DNA of 64,000 bases from Mesorhizobium sp. AR02 (GTDB lineage Bacteria > Pseudomonadota > Alphaproteobacteria > Rhizobiales > Rhizobiaceae): the NCBI RefSeq assembly GCF_024746835.1, contig NZ_CP080531.1, positions 6,034,001-6,098,000 of the forward strand. The letters are read 5' to 3'. Positions 8,622-17,870 of the stretch are shown in pieces (the first letter of the stretch is position 1; each line of letters begins with the position of its first letter). The position numbers were made by a program, and so were the translations under genes. The notes beneath the pieces were generated by a model that was not told the origin of the DNA, did not search any database, and worked only from the letters and a program-made list of their open reading frames with translations.

Positions 8622-9107
8622 GTGAGCTTTGCCGACAGCTACCTAGGACAATTGCGGGCGTTGATCGGGGATCGCCTGGTGCTCATGCCTGGCGCGCGCA
8701 TCGTCATCGAGCGTGCCGACGGTTGCATCCTGTTGCAGAAGCGGACCGATTTTGGTTTGTGGGGCCTGCCCGGCGGCAATGCCGAGGAAGGCGAGGGGCT
8801 GGAAGCGGTGGTGATCAGGGAGGTCATCGAGGAGACCGGACTGGTCGTCAGCGACGTCGAGCCGTTCGGGTTCGGCTGCGACCCGGAATATGAAACCTTC
8901 CAATTTCCGAATGGTGACCGCACCCAGTTTTTCGCGCTGATGTTCTACGCGCGCTCGTTTGAAGGCGAGCCGGCCGTCACCGACGACGAGAGCAGCGCCG
9001 TCGGCTGGTTCGCTGTCGACGGCTTGCCCGAAATGCTGCCCAACATGGCGCGCAGCATCGAGGCCTATCTCCGGTTCAAGGCTACCGGAAAATTCCAGAT
9101 GATTTGA
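8622..9107 (+). CDS. NUDIX hydrolase
   Basis: Protein of 161 residues starting at GTG. The NUDIX box is intact: GGNAEEGEGLEAVVIREVIEETGL, with the REVIEE residues that bind the divalent metal. The preceding LLQKRTDFGLWGLPGG is the usual lead-in. These enzymes hydrolyse nucleoside diphosphates linked to another group. The substrate is undetermined. Confidence 0.87.
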   Translation: MSFADSYLGQLRALIGDRLVLMPGARIVIERADGCILLQKRTDFGLWGLPGGNAEEGEGLEAVVIREVIEETGLVVSDVEPFGFGCDPEYETFQFPNGDRTQFFALMFYARSFEGEPAVTDDESSAVGWFAVDGLPEMLPNMARSIEAYLRFKATGKFQMI

Positions 9108-9181
9108 CCTGCATTCTTCGACAGGATTGCTGGTGACGTCCAGGTGCTCCACGAACGTTCACGGCGGCGTTCACCCCTGTG

Positions 9182-10306
9182 TCACCCGCCCATCTTCGTC
9201 AGTTCGTCCTTCGCCTGCGCACTCCAGCGTGCGGCACGCTTCAAAAACGCGACCGCCTTGGCCTTGTCCGCTTCGTAGCCTCCTCGACCCTCCGCCATGT
9301 CATGGGCGAGGGCGACAACGGCGTCTTCGTTGCCTTGATCAGCCGCCAGCTTGTAAAGGCGTGCCGCCTCACGCGAATCTTGTGGCAACCCGCCTTTGCC
9401 GTCCTCGTAGAACCCGCCGAGGTCGTACAGCGCGTATTTGTTGCCAGCATCGCTGGCCTGCCTGAAGAGCCGGGCAGCCTGCTTGTCGTCCTTCGGCAGG
9501 CCGTAGCTGCCCCGCTCATAGGCCTTTGCCGCGAAGTCCCACGTCTGGGGATCGTCGCCGGCCGAGGCTTTCTGGATCAGTCGCAGCGCCTCTTCCGGGT
9601 TCGTCGACAGGCCGCCTTTGCCCCTGAAATACATCCTTGCGAGATCAAACGCTGCCTGGGCGCTGCCGAGCGCCGCCGCCTGGTGCCAGAGCTGGACGAC
9701 GTCTGCTTGCCTGTCTTCAGCCAGGCTCAACGGCAGGCCGAGCGCATGGAGTGCGTCCGCGTCGCCGGCGTCGGCTGCCTCCTTGATGAATTGGATCTGC
9801 GCTTCGCGGGGGTCGGTGGCGAAGGTCGTATCCGCGAACAGGTCGCGGCGCTGCGACTTGGCTTCCGTGGCGTCCGACGCCATCGCCTTTTCCAGAAGGA
9901 GGATGGCCTGCTTGCTGTCCTGTTGGAAACCATCGCTGCCGTGCCAATAGAAGGCGGCCAACGCGACCTGCGCCGCGGGATAGTTCTGGTCCGCGGCGCT
10001 CTTATGGCTTCGGCCGGCCAGTGCCATTTCATCGGCCGACGACGACCCGACACTCCCGCTCGCTTCATGCGCCCGGCCGAGGTTGAAAAGCAGGCGCGGA
10101 TTGTTCGGGTCGGCGGCCAGCGTCTTTTCGCAAGCCGCGATGGCGTCGACCGCTTCGATCCCGTAGAGGCCAATCCCCGTGCCGACCCGATTCGGATCGG
10201 TGGGCGAGCCCGCAAGACGGTCGCACTCAGTCGGTTGATCGGCAAAGGCCGCCCGCGCCATCAGCAATCCGAACACGCCGGCGACAATCATTCGACGCGA
10301 CCGCAT
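9182..10306 (-). CDS. Secreted Sel1-repeat protein
   Basis: Protein of 374 residues. I start at the ATG at 10306, which has AGGAGG upstream and begins a signal peptide (MRSRRMIVAGVFGLLMARAAFA); the open frame continues upstream but lacks these. The body is a TPR segment (PNNPRLLFNLGRAHEASG) followed by repeated Sel1-like modules of about 36 residues such as AQAAFDLARMYFRGKGGL and KYALYDLGGFYEDGKGGL. These solenoids scaffold protein interactions in the periplasm, often in envelope or signalling processes. No partner is evident nearby. Confidence 0.82.
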   Translation of the reverse strand: MRSRRMIVAGVFGLLMARAAFADQPTECDRLAGSPTDPNRVGTGIGLYGIEAVDAIAACEKTLAADPNNPRLLFNLGRAHEASGSVGSSSADEMALAGRSHKSAADQNYPAAQVALAAFYWHGSDGFQQDSKQAILLLEKAMASDATEAKSQRRDLFADTTFATDPREAQIQFIKEAADAGDADALHALGLPLSLAEDRQADVVQLWHQAAALGSAQAAFDLARMYFRGKGGLSTNPEEALRLIQKASAGDDPQTWDFAAKAYERGSYGLPKDDKQAARLFRQASDAGNKYALYDLGGFYEDGKGGLPQDSREAARLYKLAADQGNEDAVVALAHDMAEGRGGYEADKAKAVAFLKRAARWSAQAKDELTKMGG

Positions 10307-10391
10307 GGAGCCTCCTGCTTGTTTGGTTCTCCAAACCATATTTGGATTTTTGCGCTTGGTATATGCGTTGCGAGCGAGGTTTGTGGGGCCT

Positions 10392-12014
10392 TTACCCCTG
10401 TTCCTGCATCCGTTTCGCGATTGCCCTGTGCAGGTCCGGCGCGGCGGTAACCAGCGCCCTGGCGGCCTCGGACTGCGGATGGTCGAGCACCTCGTTCGTC
10501 TTGCCGCGCTCGACGATCTTGCCGTCATGCATGACCAGCACCTCGTCCGTGATGGCGCGGGCGACGGTCAGGTCGTGGGTGATGAAGAGATAGGCGATGC
10601 CGAGTTTCTGGTTGAGCTCGGCGAACAGATCGAGGATTTGCGCTCGGATCGAGACATCGAGCGCCGAGACCGGCTCGTCGGCGACGACCAGTTTCGGACG
10701 AGTGATGATGGCGCGGGCGATCGACAGGCGCTGGCGCTGGCCGCCGGAAAACTCGTGCGGATACTTGTCCATGTCGCGCTGGTCGAGGCCAACCTCATGC
10801 AGCGCCTGCGCCACCATCTCGCGGCGCTCGGCACGCGTCGGCTTGTTGTCGAGCACATGCAAGGGTTCGGCGACCAGTTTCTCGACCTTCTGGCGCGGAT
10901 CGAAGGAGCCATAGGGATCCTGGAAGACGACCTGCATGTCACGCCGGGCTGGCTTCAATTCGGCTTCGCTCTTGCCGGTGATGGTCTCGCCGCGAAAGCG
11001 GATCGTGCCCGAGCTTGGCCGGTCGAGCGCCAGGATCATGCGGGCAAGCGTTGACTTGCCGCAACCGGAGCGGCCGACCAGCGCTACCGACTGACCCGGC
11101 GCCATCGACAGAGAGACATCGTCGACGGCGCGGATCGGTGCGGCGCGTCTGAACAGAGAGGTGCGCCGGCCCGGATAATCGCGCGTCACGCCTTCGACCT
11201 CAAGCAGCGGCTTGGCCGATCCGGCGGCGTGAACCTTGGCACGTGCCGGCACATGCATCGAGGCCTGCGCCAGCTGGCGCGTATAGGGGTGGAGCTGTTC
11301 GGACAGTGTGCGCGCAGTATCGCCGGCCTCCATCACCTCGCCATGGCGCAGGATGGTGATGCGGTCGGCCATCTCGGTCACGACGGCGAGGTCGTGCGAG
11401 ATCAGCAGCAGGCCCATGCGGCTCTCCGCGACGAGGTCGCGCAAGAGGTCGAGGATCTGCGCCTGCAGCACCACGTCGAGCGCGGTCGTCGGTTCGTCGG
11501 CGATCAGGAGCTTCGGCTTCAGCGCACAGGCGATGGCGATGACGACGCGCTGGCGCTGGCCGCCGGAGAGTTCATGCGGATAGCGCGATAGCGGGAATTT
11601 TGCTTCGGGCAGGCCGACGCGGTCGAGCATTTTTCGCGCCCGCTCTTCAGCCGCCGCGCGCGTGGCCTTGGTGTGCCAGCGTATGCCTTCGGCGACCTGC
11701 TCACCGACGGTCTTGACCGGATTGAGCGCCGTCATCGGCTCCTGGAACACCATGCCGATGTCGTCGCCGCGCAGCGCGCACATCTGGTCCTCGGTTGCCG
11801 CGAGAATGTCGATGCCATCGAAGGTGACGCGACCGGTGGCGCGCGCGGCGTGCGGCAGGAGCTGCATCATTGTCAGTGCGGTCATCGACTTGCCGGAGCC
11901 GGATTCGCCGACCAGTCCCATCACCTCTCCGGGCTCGACGGAGAGTTCGATGCCTTTCAGGATCGGCGTGTCGCCGATCGCCAGCGACAGGTTCTCGATC
12001 TCCAGCAGGCTCAT
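10392..12014 (-). CDS. Peptide ABC transporter, fused dual ATPase
   Basis: Protein of 540 residues carrying two complete ABC ATPase domains (DppD-like then DppF-like). Walker A motifs are GESGSGKS and GRSGCGKS, signatures are LSGGQRQR and FSGGQRQR, and each is followed by a Walker B ending ADEP. It energises uptake through the two permeases encoded just upstream. I start at the ATG at 12014, which overlaps the permease stop as ATGA. The longer frame upstream reads through the permease gene and is not real. It is the last gene of the five-gene operon. Confidence 0.92.
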   Translation of the reverse strand: MSLLEIENLSLAIGDTPILKGIELSVEPGEVMGLVGESGSGKSMTALTMMQLLPHAARATGRVTFDGIDILAATEDQMCALRGDDIGMVFQEPMTALNPVKTVGEQVAEGIRWHTKATRAAAEERARKMLDRVGLPEAKFPLSRYPHELSGGQRQRVVIAIACALKPKLLIADEPTTALDVVLQAQILDLLRDLVAESRMGLLLISHDLAVVTEMADRITILRHGEVMEAGDTARTLSEQLHPYTRQLAQASMHVPARAKVHAAGSAKPLLEVEGVTRDYPGRRTSLFRRAAPIRAVDDVSLSMAPGQSVALVGRSGCGKSTLARMILALDRPSSGTIRFRGETITGKSEAELKPARRDMQVVFQDPYGSFDPRQKVEKLVAEPLHVLDNKPTRAERREMVAQALHEVGLDQRDMDKYPHEFSGGQRQRLSIARAIITRPKLVVADEPVSALDVSIRAQILDLFAELNQKLGIAYLFITHDLTVARAITDEVLVMHDGKIVERGKTNEVLDHPQSEAARALVTAAPDLHRAIAKRMQEQG

Positions 12015-12880
12015 CGCTGCCGCCGCGATTTCGGGTCGAGGATGTCGGCGATACCGTCGCCGAGGAGATTCAGGCCGAGCACGGTGATGACGATCGCCAT
12101 GCCGGGAAAGATCGCCATCCACGGCGCCACCACCATGCGCGTCTGCGCGTCGAACAGCATGCGGCCCCAGCTCGGCATTGGCGGCTGAGCGCCGAGGCCG
12201 AGATAGGAAAGCCCGGCCTCCGCCAGGATGCCCAGCGCGAACTGGATGGTGCCTTGCACCAGCAGCAGCGTAGCGATGTTGGGCAGCACATGTTCGATCG
12301 ATATCTGCGTGCTGCTTTTTCCCGCGGCGCGCGCGGCAAGGATGAACTCACGCGGCCAGATCGCCAACGCGCCGGCGCGGGCGACGCGGGCAAAGACCGG
12401 GATGTTGAAGATGCCGATGGCGATGATGGCGTTGACGGCGCCGGGTCCGAAAATGGCTGTTATCATGATCGCCGACAGCAGCGCGGGGAAGGCGAAGACG
12501 AGATCGTTGATGCGCATCAGCGCCTCGTCGACGAGGCCGCCGCGCGCCGCGGCGAAAGCGCCGAGCGGCACGCCGACTCCCATGCCGATGCCAACCGCGA
12601 CCAGCGCCACCGCGATCGAATTGCGGGCGCCGACCATGATCATCGACAGGATATCGCGGCCGAAATGGTCGGTGCCGAACCAGTGCGCCAGCGAGGGGCC
12701 TTGCGTCTTGTCCGCTATGACCAGCTTCGTCACGTCGTAAGGCGTCCAGATATAGGAGATGACAGCCATCGCCAGGATCAGCAAGGTGATGACGAAGCCG
12801 GTGACGAAAGCCGTGTTCCGGAACGCCTTGGCCAGGATGCCACTGAGCGTCTCCTCGGGGATGTCGATGTGCAGCGTCAT
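12011..12880 (-). CDS. Peptide ABC transporter permease (DppC/OppC type)
   Basis: Protein of 289 residues with an N-terminal helix (about 24-48) and five further membrane spans. It has the OppC-type lead-in HWFGTDHFGRDILS and the EAA-loop AARAAGKSSTQISIEHVLPN, which docks on the ATPase. The ATG at 12880 overlaps the upstream permease stop as ATGA, and its own stop overlaps the ATPase start the same way, so the three are translationally coupled. The open frame upstream of 12880 is a shadow of the first permease. Confidence 0.92.
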   Translation of the reverse strand: MTLHIDIPEETLSGILAKAFRNTAFVTGFVITLLILAMAVISYIWTPYDVTKLVIADKTQGPSLAHWFGTDHFGRDILSMIMVGARNSIAVALVAVGIGMGVGVPLGAFAAARGGLVDEALMRINDLVFAFPALLSAIMITAIFGPGAVNAIIAIGIFNIPVFARVARAGALAIWPREFILAARAAGKSSTQISIEHVLPNIATLLLVQGTIQFALGILAEAGLSYLGLGAQPPMPSWGRMLFDAQTRMVVAPWMAIFPGMAIVITVLGLNLLGDGIADILDPKSRRQR

Positions 12881-13824
12881 TGCCGGCTTCTCAGGCGCGG
12901 ATCGACGACCGCATAGGAAAGGTCGACGACCAGGTTGACGGCAATGACGGCGGCGACCAGCAGCATGACGACACTTTCGACGACGATCAGGTCGCGCTGG
13001 GTGATCGCCTGGAACACCAGCCGGCCGAGGCCGGGCAGATAGAAAACATTCTCGATGATGATGGTGCCGGCGAGCAGGAAGGCGAATTGCAGGCCGAGGA
13101 TGGTCAGCACCGGGATCATGGCGTTGCGCAGCGCATGCCGCCACAGGACAGTGCGGTAGGGCAGGCCCTTGGCGCGGGCGGTGCGGATATAGTCCTCGTT
13201 CAGCACCTCGATCAGCGCCGAGCGTGTGACGCGCGCCAGGATCGCCGCCTGCGGCAAGGCAAGCGCTACCGCCGGCAGCAGCAGCGATTTTAGCGCAGGC
13301 CAGATGCCAGCGCCCCAGCCGGGAAAGCCGCCGGCCGGGACCAGCCGCAGCCAGACGGCGAAGACATAGATCAGCATCAGCGCGAACCAGAAATTGGGCA
13401 CGGCGACGCCGAGCTGTGCCGCGCCCATGGAAATCGTGTCGCCGGCCCGGCCGCGCCGGCTGGCGGAAAACAGGCCGACGGGAATCGCGATGAGGGTGGA
13501 GAGCGCAAGCGCGATCAGTGCCAGCGGCAGAGACACGGCAAGCCGTTCGCGCACGAGGTCGATGACCGGTACCGAATAGGTGTAGGAGCGGCCGAAATCG
13601 AGGCTGAGCAGGCCGCCGGCCCAGTGCAGATAGCGCAGGGCAAGCGGCGCGTTGAGACCCATCTGGTCGCGCAGGAGTTCCACCTGGTCGGCGCTGGCAT
13701 TCATGCCCAGCATCAGCCGCGCCGGGTCGCCGGGGAGGATTTCGAGCACGGCGAACACCACGATGGAAGCCAAGACCAGCGTGGCGAGGGAGATGGCCAG
13801 GCGCTTGAGGAGATAGGCGGTCAT
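12877..13824 (-). CDS. Peptide ABC transporter permease (DppB/OppB type)
   Basis: Protein of 315 residues, starting MTAYLLKRLAISLATLVLASIVVFAVLEILPGDPA, the classic OppB N-terminus, with six membrane spans. The EAA loop is EDYIRTARAKGLPYRTVLWRHALRN. It forms the channel with the downstream DppC-type protein. A cloverleaf repeat (copy B) separates it from the substrate-binding protein gene upstream, so expression of the permeases may be set apart from that of the binding protein. Confidence 0.92.
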   Translation of the reverse strand: MTAYLLKRLAISLATLVLASIVVFAVLEILPGDPARLMLGMNASADQVELLRDQMGLNAPLALRYLHWAGGLLSLDFGRSYTYSVPVIDLVRERLAVSLPLALIALALSTLIAIPVGLFSASRRGRAGDTISMGAAQLGVAVPNFWFALMLIYVFAVWLRLVPAGGFPGWGAGIWPALKSLLLPAVALALPQAAILARVTRSALIEVLNEDYIRTARAKGLPYRTVLWRHALRNAMIPVLTILGLQFAFLLAGTIIIENVFYLPGLGRLVFQAITQRDLIVVESVVMLLVAAVIAVNLVVDLSYAVVDPRLRSRQ

Positions 13825-13845
13825 GGACGCCCGACGCTGGTCGCG

Positions 13846-14068
13846 TCGTCATCCTGGGGCGAAGCAGGAGCGAAGCTCCGTCGCGGAGACCCTGGGATGC
13901 ATGCCGTGAGGGAGTTCGAAGAGTGCGACGGTCCAGAACCAGCGTCGCCTCTTTCTGTCTTCACTGCGAAGTCTCCCAAATTCAGCACCGCAGGGGCGCT
14001 CATAAGTCACGGAATGGATCCTAGGGTCTGCGCAGTCGCTGCGCGCCTGCTTCGCCCTAGGATGACGA
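13846..14068. repeat. Cloverleaf intergenic repeat, copy B (inside an operon)
   Basis: P1 TCGTC (13846-13850) pairs with GACGA (14064-14068). P2 ATCCTGGGG (13851-13859) pairs with CCCTGGGAT (13890-13898), with two G-T pairs that are allowed only in RNA. P3 GCATGCCGTGA (13899-13909) pairs with TCACGGAATGG (14007-14017), with two mismatches. P4 ATCCTAGGG (14018-14026) pairs perfectly with CCCTAGGAT (14055-14063). It lies between the binding-protein and permease genes of one operon. Confidence 0.85.
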
Positions 14069-14076
14069 AACGAACC

Positions 14077-15555
14077 TCACTCGCTCCACTTCACCTTGGT
14101 CAGGTCGTTGGCGGGGATCGGCGCGTTTTCCCACAACCCTTGCAGCTTGGCGTCCCAGACCCCGACCTTGGGCAGTTCGTAGAGGAAGCCGACCACGGCA
14201 TCGTCGGCCAGGATCTTTTGCGCCTGGGCATACAATTCCTTGCGTTTGGCCTCGTCGGACGTCAGTTCCAGATCGGCGATGACCTTGTTGAAGGCAGGGT
14301 TGTCGTAATTGAAGTAGTAGTCCTTGCGCGCGTAGATATCGATGTCGTTCGGCTCGGTATGGGAGACGATGGTCAGGTCGTAGTCCTTCTTGGTGAATAC
14401 CTGGTCCAGCCACTGCGCCCACTCGACGGGGATAATCTCGAGGTTGATGCCGACGTCGCGGAGCTCCGAGGCGATGATCTCGCCGCCGAGCCGCGCATAG
14501 GACGTCGGCGGCAGCTTCAACGTGGCCTTGAAGCCGTTCTCCAGTCCTGCCTCCTTCAGCAGTTCCTTGGCCTTGGCCACGTCGTGCGGATAGCGGCCGG
14601 TGAGGTCGACATAATATTTATTGGCCGGCGACATATGTGAGCCGATCGGCAGGCCGAGCCCAGCCGAGGCGCCGTCGATAATCGCCTTGCGGTCGAGCGC
14701 ATAGGAGATCGCCTGCCTCACCTGCAGCTTGTCGAAGGGTGGCTTCTTGTTGTTGATGGACAGGATGGTCTCGCCTTCGGTCGCGCCGACCACGACCTTG
14801 AAGCGCGGATCATCCTTGACCTGAGAGACGCTGTCGGGATCGAAGAAGGGGAAAGCCTGTATATCGCCGGAAAGCAGCGCCGGCACCGCCGCTGCGGCAT
14901 CGGGAACGATACGGAACTCGACCTTTTCGAGGAAAGCAGGAGCGCCCCAGTAATGATCTGATTTCACCAGGGTGATCGATGAACCCTTGGCCCAGCTTTC
15001 GAACTTGAAGGGGCCGGTGCCAACAGGCTTTTCCTTGTTGGTGTCGGCGGATTTCGGCGACACAATCACCGCGTCGCCCCAGCCCATATTGTAGAGGAAC
15101 GAGCCCTGCGGATGGGTGAGCGTCACCTTCACGGTGGCAGGGTCGACCACTTCGACCTTGTCGATGGCGGCAAACAGCTGTTTTTGCGCGTTGATTGAGT
15201 TTTCCGCGCGGGCACGGTCGAGCGAGAACTTCACGTCGTCGGCGCTGAAATCGGTGCCGTCGTGGAATTTCACGCCGGTGTGCAGCTTGAAGGTGTAGAC
15301 CTTGCCGTCATCGGAAACGGTCCAGCTCTCAGCCAGATCCGGCAGGACTTCGCTGTTCGGGCCGATTCGGGTCAGGCCCTCGAACACATTGGCGTAGGTG
15401 ACCTCCCTGATTGCCGCGGCCGCTCCCGCCGTCGGGTCGAGATGCGGAGGTTCAAGCGGGATGCCGATGACAAGATCGGTCCGGGCGGCAAACGCCGAGG
15501 TGGCGGTTGCGAACGCCAGCACGGCAGCGGCCAGAAGGGTCTTCCAAAGTTTCAT
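14077..15555 (-). CDS. Peptide ABC transporter substrate-binding protein
   Basis: Protein of 492 residues, family 5 extracellular solute-binding type. The signal peptide MKLWKTLLAAAVLAFATATSAFA is at the N-terminus. Family landmarks include VTYANVFEGLTRIG, LAESWTVSDDGKVYTFKLHTGVKFHDG, GTGPFKFESW and QAISYALDRKAI. I start at the ATG at 15555, which follows GGGGAG; the longer frame adds five residues. It follows the M20 amidohydrolase gene by about 125 nt. The ligand is probably a peptide or N-acylated amino compound, given that neighbour, but this is inference. Confidence 0.92.
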   Translation of the reverse strand: MKLWKTLLAAAVLAFATATSAFAARTDLVIGIPLEPPHLDPTAGAAAAIREVTYANVFEGLTRIGPNSEVLPDLAESWTVSDDGKVYTFKLHTGVKFHDGTDFSADDVKFSLDRARAENSINAQKQLFAAIDKVEVVDPATVKVTLTHPQGSFLYNMGWGDAVIVSPKSADTNKEKPVGTGPFKFESWAKGSSITLVKSDHYWGAPAFLEKVEFRIVPDAAAAVPALLSGDIQAFPFFDPDSVSQVKDDPRFKVVVGATEGETILSINNKKPPFDKLQVRQAISYALDRKAIIDGASAGLGLPIGSHMSPANKYYVDLTGRYPHDVAKAKELLKEAGLENGFKATLKLPPTSYARLGGEIIASELRDVGINLEIIPVEWAQWLDQVFTKKDYDLTIVSHTEPNDIDIYARKDYYFNYDNPAFNKVIADLELTSDEAKRKELYAQAQKILADDAVVGFLYELPKVGVWDAKLQGLWENAPIPANDLTKVKWSE

Positions 15556-15679
15556 CGCTGAACTCCCCATGTGCTCAAATGCTTAAGCCGGCGGATAGAA
15601 GCGTGATTTCGCGCGGGAGTAAATTGCGTTTCGTGCTGTCGCGCCGCGCCAGGAGAAATGTTTTTGCGCCGCAGGCCGC

Positions 15680-16957
15680 TCATCCAGTTGTGCCGCGCAG
15701 CAGCACGTTGAGGCCGATCGCCATCACCTTGGCCGATTCCACCATGTCCTCTATGCCGACCCACTCGTCCGGCCGGTGGGCGAGGTCGAGAATGCCGGGT
15801 CCATAGGCGATGCAGTCGTAGATATGGCCGATGCGGGCTATGTGCTTCTGGTCATAGGTGCCGGGCGAGATGACGTAGTCGGGCTCGCGGTCGAAGATCG
15901 CATGAATGCCTTGCGCCACCGCCTTGACCACCGGCGCATCGCGCTCGGTCATCAGCGGCAGCACTTCCATCAGGTCGCGGATCTCGTAATCGAATTTTTT
16001 GCGCTCGCGCTTCAGCCGCTCGAGAATACCGGTCACTTCGCCTTTGACCGTGGCGAGATCTTCCTCGAGCAGGAAGCGGCGGTCGATGGTCAGCCGGCAG
16101 GAATCGGGCACGTTGGGCGAGGGCAGGCCGGGCCGGAAATCCTCTGTCTGGCCGCCATGGATGGAATTGATGTTCATGGTCGAGCGTTTTGCGCCTTCGG
16201 GCACGACCGGCATGCGCGTCATCTTGCGGTCGAGCGCCGGGAACAGTTCGTCCTCGAAGGCCTGCAACACGGCACCCATATGGCGCACCGCATTGTCGCC
16301 GAGAAACGGCATCGAACCGTGCGCGATCTCGCCCTTGGTCTCGATCTCCGCCCACCAGACGCCGCGATGGCCAAGGCAGATGCGGTCCTTGTTCAGCGGC
16401 TCGGGGATGATGACGTGGTCGACCCTGGGTTTGGAGAAATAGCCGAGCCTGGCCAGATGGGCGACGCCGCCGAAACCGCCCGATTCTTCATCGACCGTGC
16501 CGGATATTTCGATGGCGCCGGGAAAGTCGGGATAGACGTCCATGAAGGCTTCGGCCGCGATGATCGAGGAAGCCAGGCCACCCTTCATGTCGCAGGCGCC
16601 GCGGCCATAGACCCTGCCGTCTTTGACGACACCGGCAAAGGGATCGACGGTCCAGCCGTCACCGGCCTCGACCACGTCGATATGCGAATTGAAGTGGACG
16701 CAGGCGCCGGGTGACCGGCCGTCGAAACGGGCCACGACATTGACGCGCGGGTAGCGATCGGTGTCGCCGGGCGTGCCTTCGGCGCGGATGAATTCGATCT
16801 CAAAACCACGCTTCTTCAGCCGCGCGCCGATAAATTCCGCACATGGCCGGTAGGCTTCGCCGGGTGGATTGATGGTCGGGAACCGGATGAGGTCGGTGGT
16901 GAGCGCGACGACATCGTCGCGCCTATCATCGATTGCTTTCAGGAGTCTCTCGTTCAT
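15680..16957 (-). CDS. M20-family deacylase/peptidase (ArgE/DapE-like)
   Basis: Protein of about 425 residues from the ATG at 16957 (MNERLLKAIDDRRDD); the ribosome site is weak and an in-frame start 16 codons upstream cannot be excluded. Metal-site motifs of the M20 family are visible: VHFNSHIDVVEAGDGWTVDPF, GRGACDMKGGLA, GTVDEESGGFGG, and the late SPGTYDQKHIA. It belongs to the acetylornithine deacetylase/succinyl-diaminopimelate desuccinylase group, which hydrolyses N-acyl bonds. As first gene of the transporter operon it probably processes the imported compound. Confidence 0.85.
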   Translation of the reverse strand: MNERLLKAIDDRRDDVVALTTDLIRFPTINPPGEAYRPCAEFIGARLKKRGFEIEFIRAEGTPGDTDRYPRVNVVARFDGRSPGACVHFNSHIDVVEAGDGWTVDPFAGVVKDGRVYGRGACDMKGGLASSIIAAEAFMDVYPDFPGAIEISGTVDEESGGFGGVAHLARLGYFSKPRVDHVIIPEPLNKDRICLGHRGVWWAEIETKGEIAHGSMPFLGDNAVRHMGAVLQAFEDELFPALDRKMTRMPVVPEGAKRSTMNINSIHGGQTEDFRPGLPSPNVPDSCRLTIDRRFLLEEDLATVKGEVTGILERLKRERKKFDYEIRDLMEVLPLMTERDAPVVKAVAQGIHAIFDREPDYVISPGTYDQKHIARIGHIYDCIAYGPGILDLAHRPDEWVGIEDMVESAKVMAIGLNVLLRGTTG

Positions 16958-17177
16958 CGGGAGAGTTGAGCAGCGATCGACGTTGCATTGCAAGCCCACC
17001 GGCAATCAAGTCCCTGCGACGTGTCGTTACGGCAACTATCGCGGGAAATCGTTCAAATTCGCTGCTTTGGATTGGCGAATTGATCAAGGAGTGTGTGCTA
17101 TTTGTTCACTGCCATTAAAAAGGTGAAAAACAACGTGATGGCAAGCAGGCAAGGGGCAATCAAAGGGGTTTGATCGC

Positions 17178-17609
17178 ATGAAGAAGTTCTTTCTCGTGGC
17201 AGCGGCGATGTTGGCAACCGCGCTGTTTGGTACGCCGTCCGCAAGTTACGCGGCGATGTTGGAAGCGAATATCGACGTGTCGTCGCAGACGATGACGGTG
17301 CGGTACGGGTCGGAGGTTTATCGCTGGGTCGTGTCGACCGCGCGTCCGGGCTATTTCACGCCGCGTGGCACTTACCGACCGCAGCGGACCGCGCGGATGT
17401 GGTATTCGCGCAAATACGACATGTCGCCGATGCCCTATTCCGTGTTCTTCCATGGCGGCTACGCCATCCACGGGACGGGCGCCGTCAGGCAGCTCGGCCG
17501 TCCGGCCTCGCATGGCTGCGTGCGGTTGCACACCGCCGATGCCGCGACCTTCTATTCGATGGTGCGGGAAGTGGGCTTCGGCAACACGCGCATTGTCGTC
17601 ACCAACTAG
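17178..17609 (+). CDS. L,D-transpeptidase (YkuD domain)
   Basis: Protein of 143 residues with a signal peptide (about 1-26) and a single YkuD domain. The catalytic signature is HGTGAVRQLGRPASHGCVRL, giving His98, His112 and nucleophile Cys114. These enzymes make 3-3 cross-links in peptidoglycan or attach outer-membrane proteins to it. It is short for the family, with no peptidoglycan-binding domain, which is typical of the many rhizobial paralogues. A 7-bp GC hairpin (17630-17647) lies shortly after the stop. Confidence 0.9.
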   Translation: MKKFFLVAAAMLATALFGTPSASYAAMLEANIDVSSQTMTVRYGSEVYRWVVSTARPGYFTPRGTYRPQRTARMWYSRKYDMSPMPYSVFFHGGYAIHGTGAVRQLGRPASHGCVRLHTADAATFYSMVREVGFGNTRIVVTN

Positions 17610-17629
17610 TTTCCGCGCGAATTCTCGTT

Positions 17630-17647
17630 GCCGGGCCCGAGCCCGGC
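17630..17647 (+). terminator. GC hairpin after the L,D-transpeptidase gene
   Basis: GCCGGGC (17630-17636) pairs with GCCCGGC (17641-17647) across CCGA. There is no T-tract, so it is at best a weak or Rho-assisted terminator. The rest of the 260-nt gap to 17870 shows nothing recognisable. Confidence 0.35.
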
Positions 17648-17870
17648 GCGAGACTTTCTACTGGCGGCTACAACAATCGGCCAGGTTCTACCTGTTCCGA
17701 TACAGACGGCTATTGCCGAGGGATAAGCGGTGTGCTTTCCATGCCATTGCCTGACTGAGGACAATCAGCAGTACCGGGCTTTGAATTATTAGGGTTCGCT
17801 TAAATATTGCAGGCGGTCAATCGGTTCGCCGGGAAACTTGCCATTGCGTGCCGTTTGCCGGAATTGACAG

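Noticed and set aside
12011..13852. A 613-codon open frame suggesting a fused double permease
   Set aside because: Its first half is the first permease gene read in the wrong frame. The true second permease begins at 12880 with an ATGA overlap and a normal OppC N-terminus.
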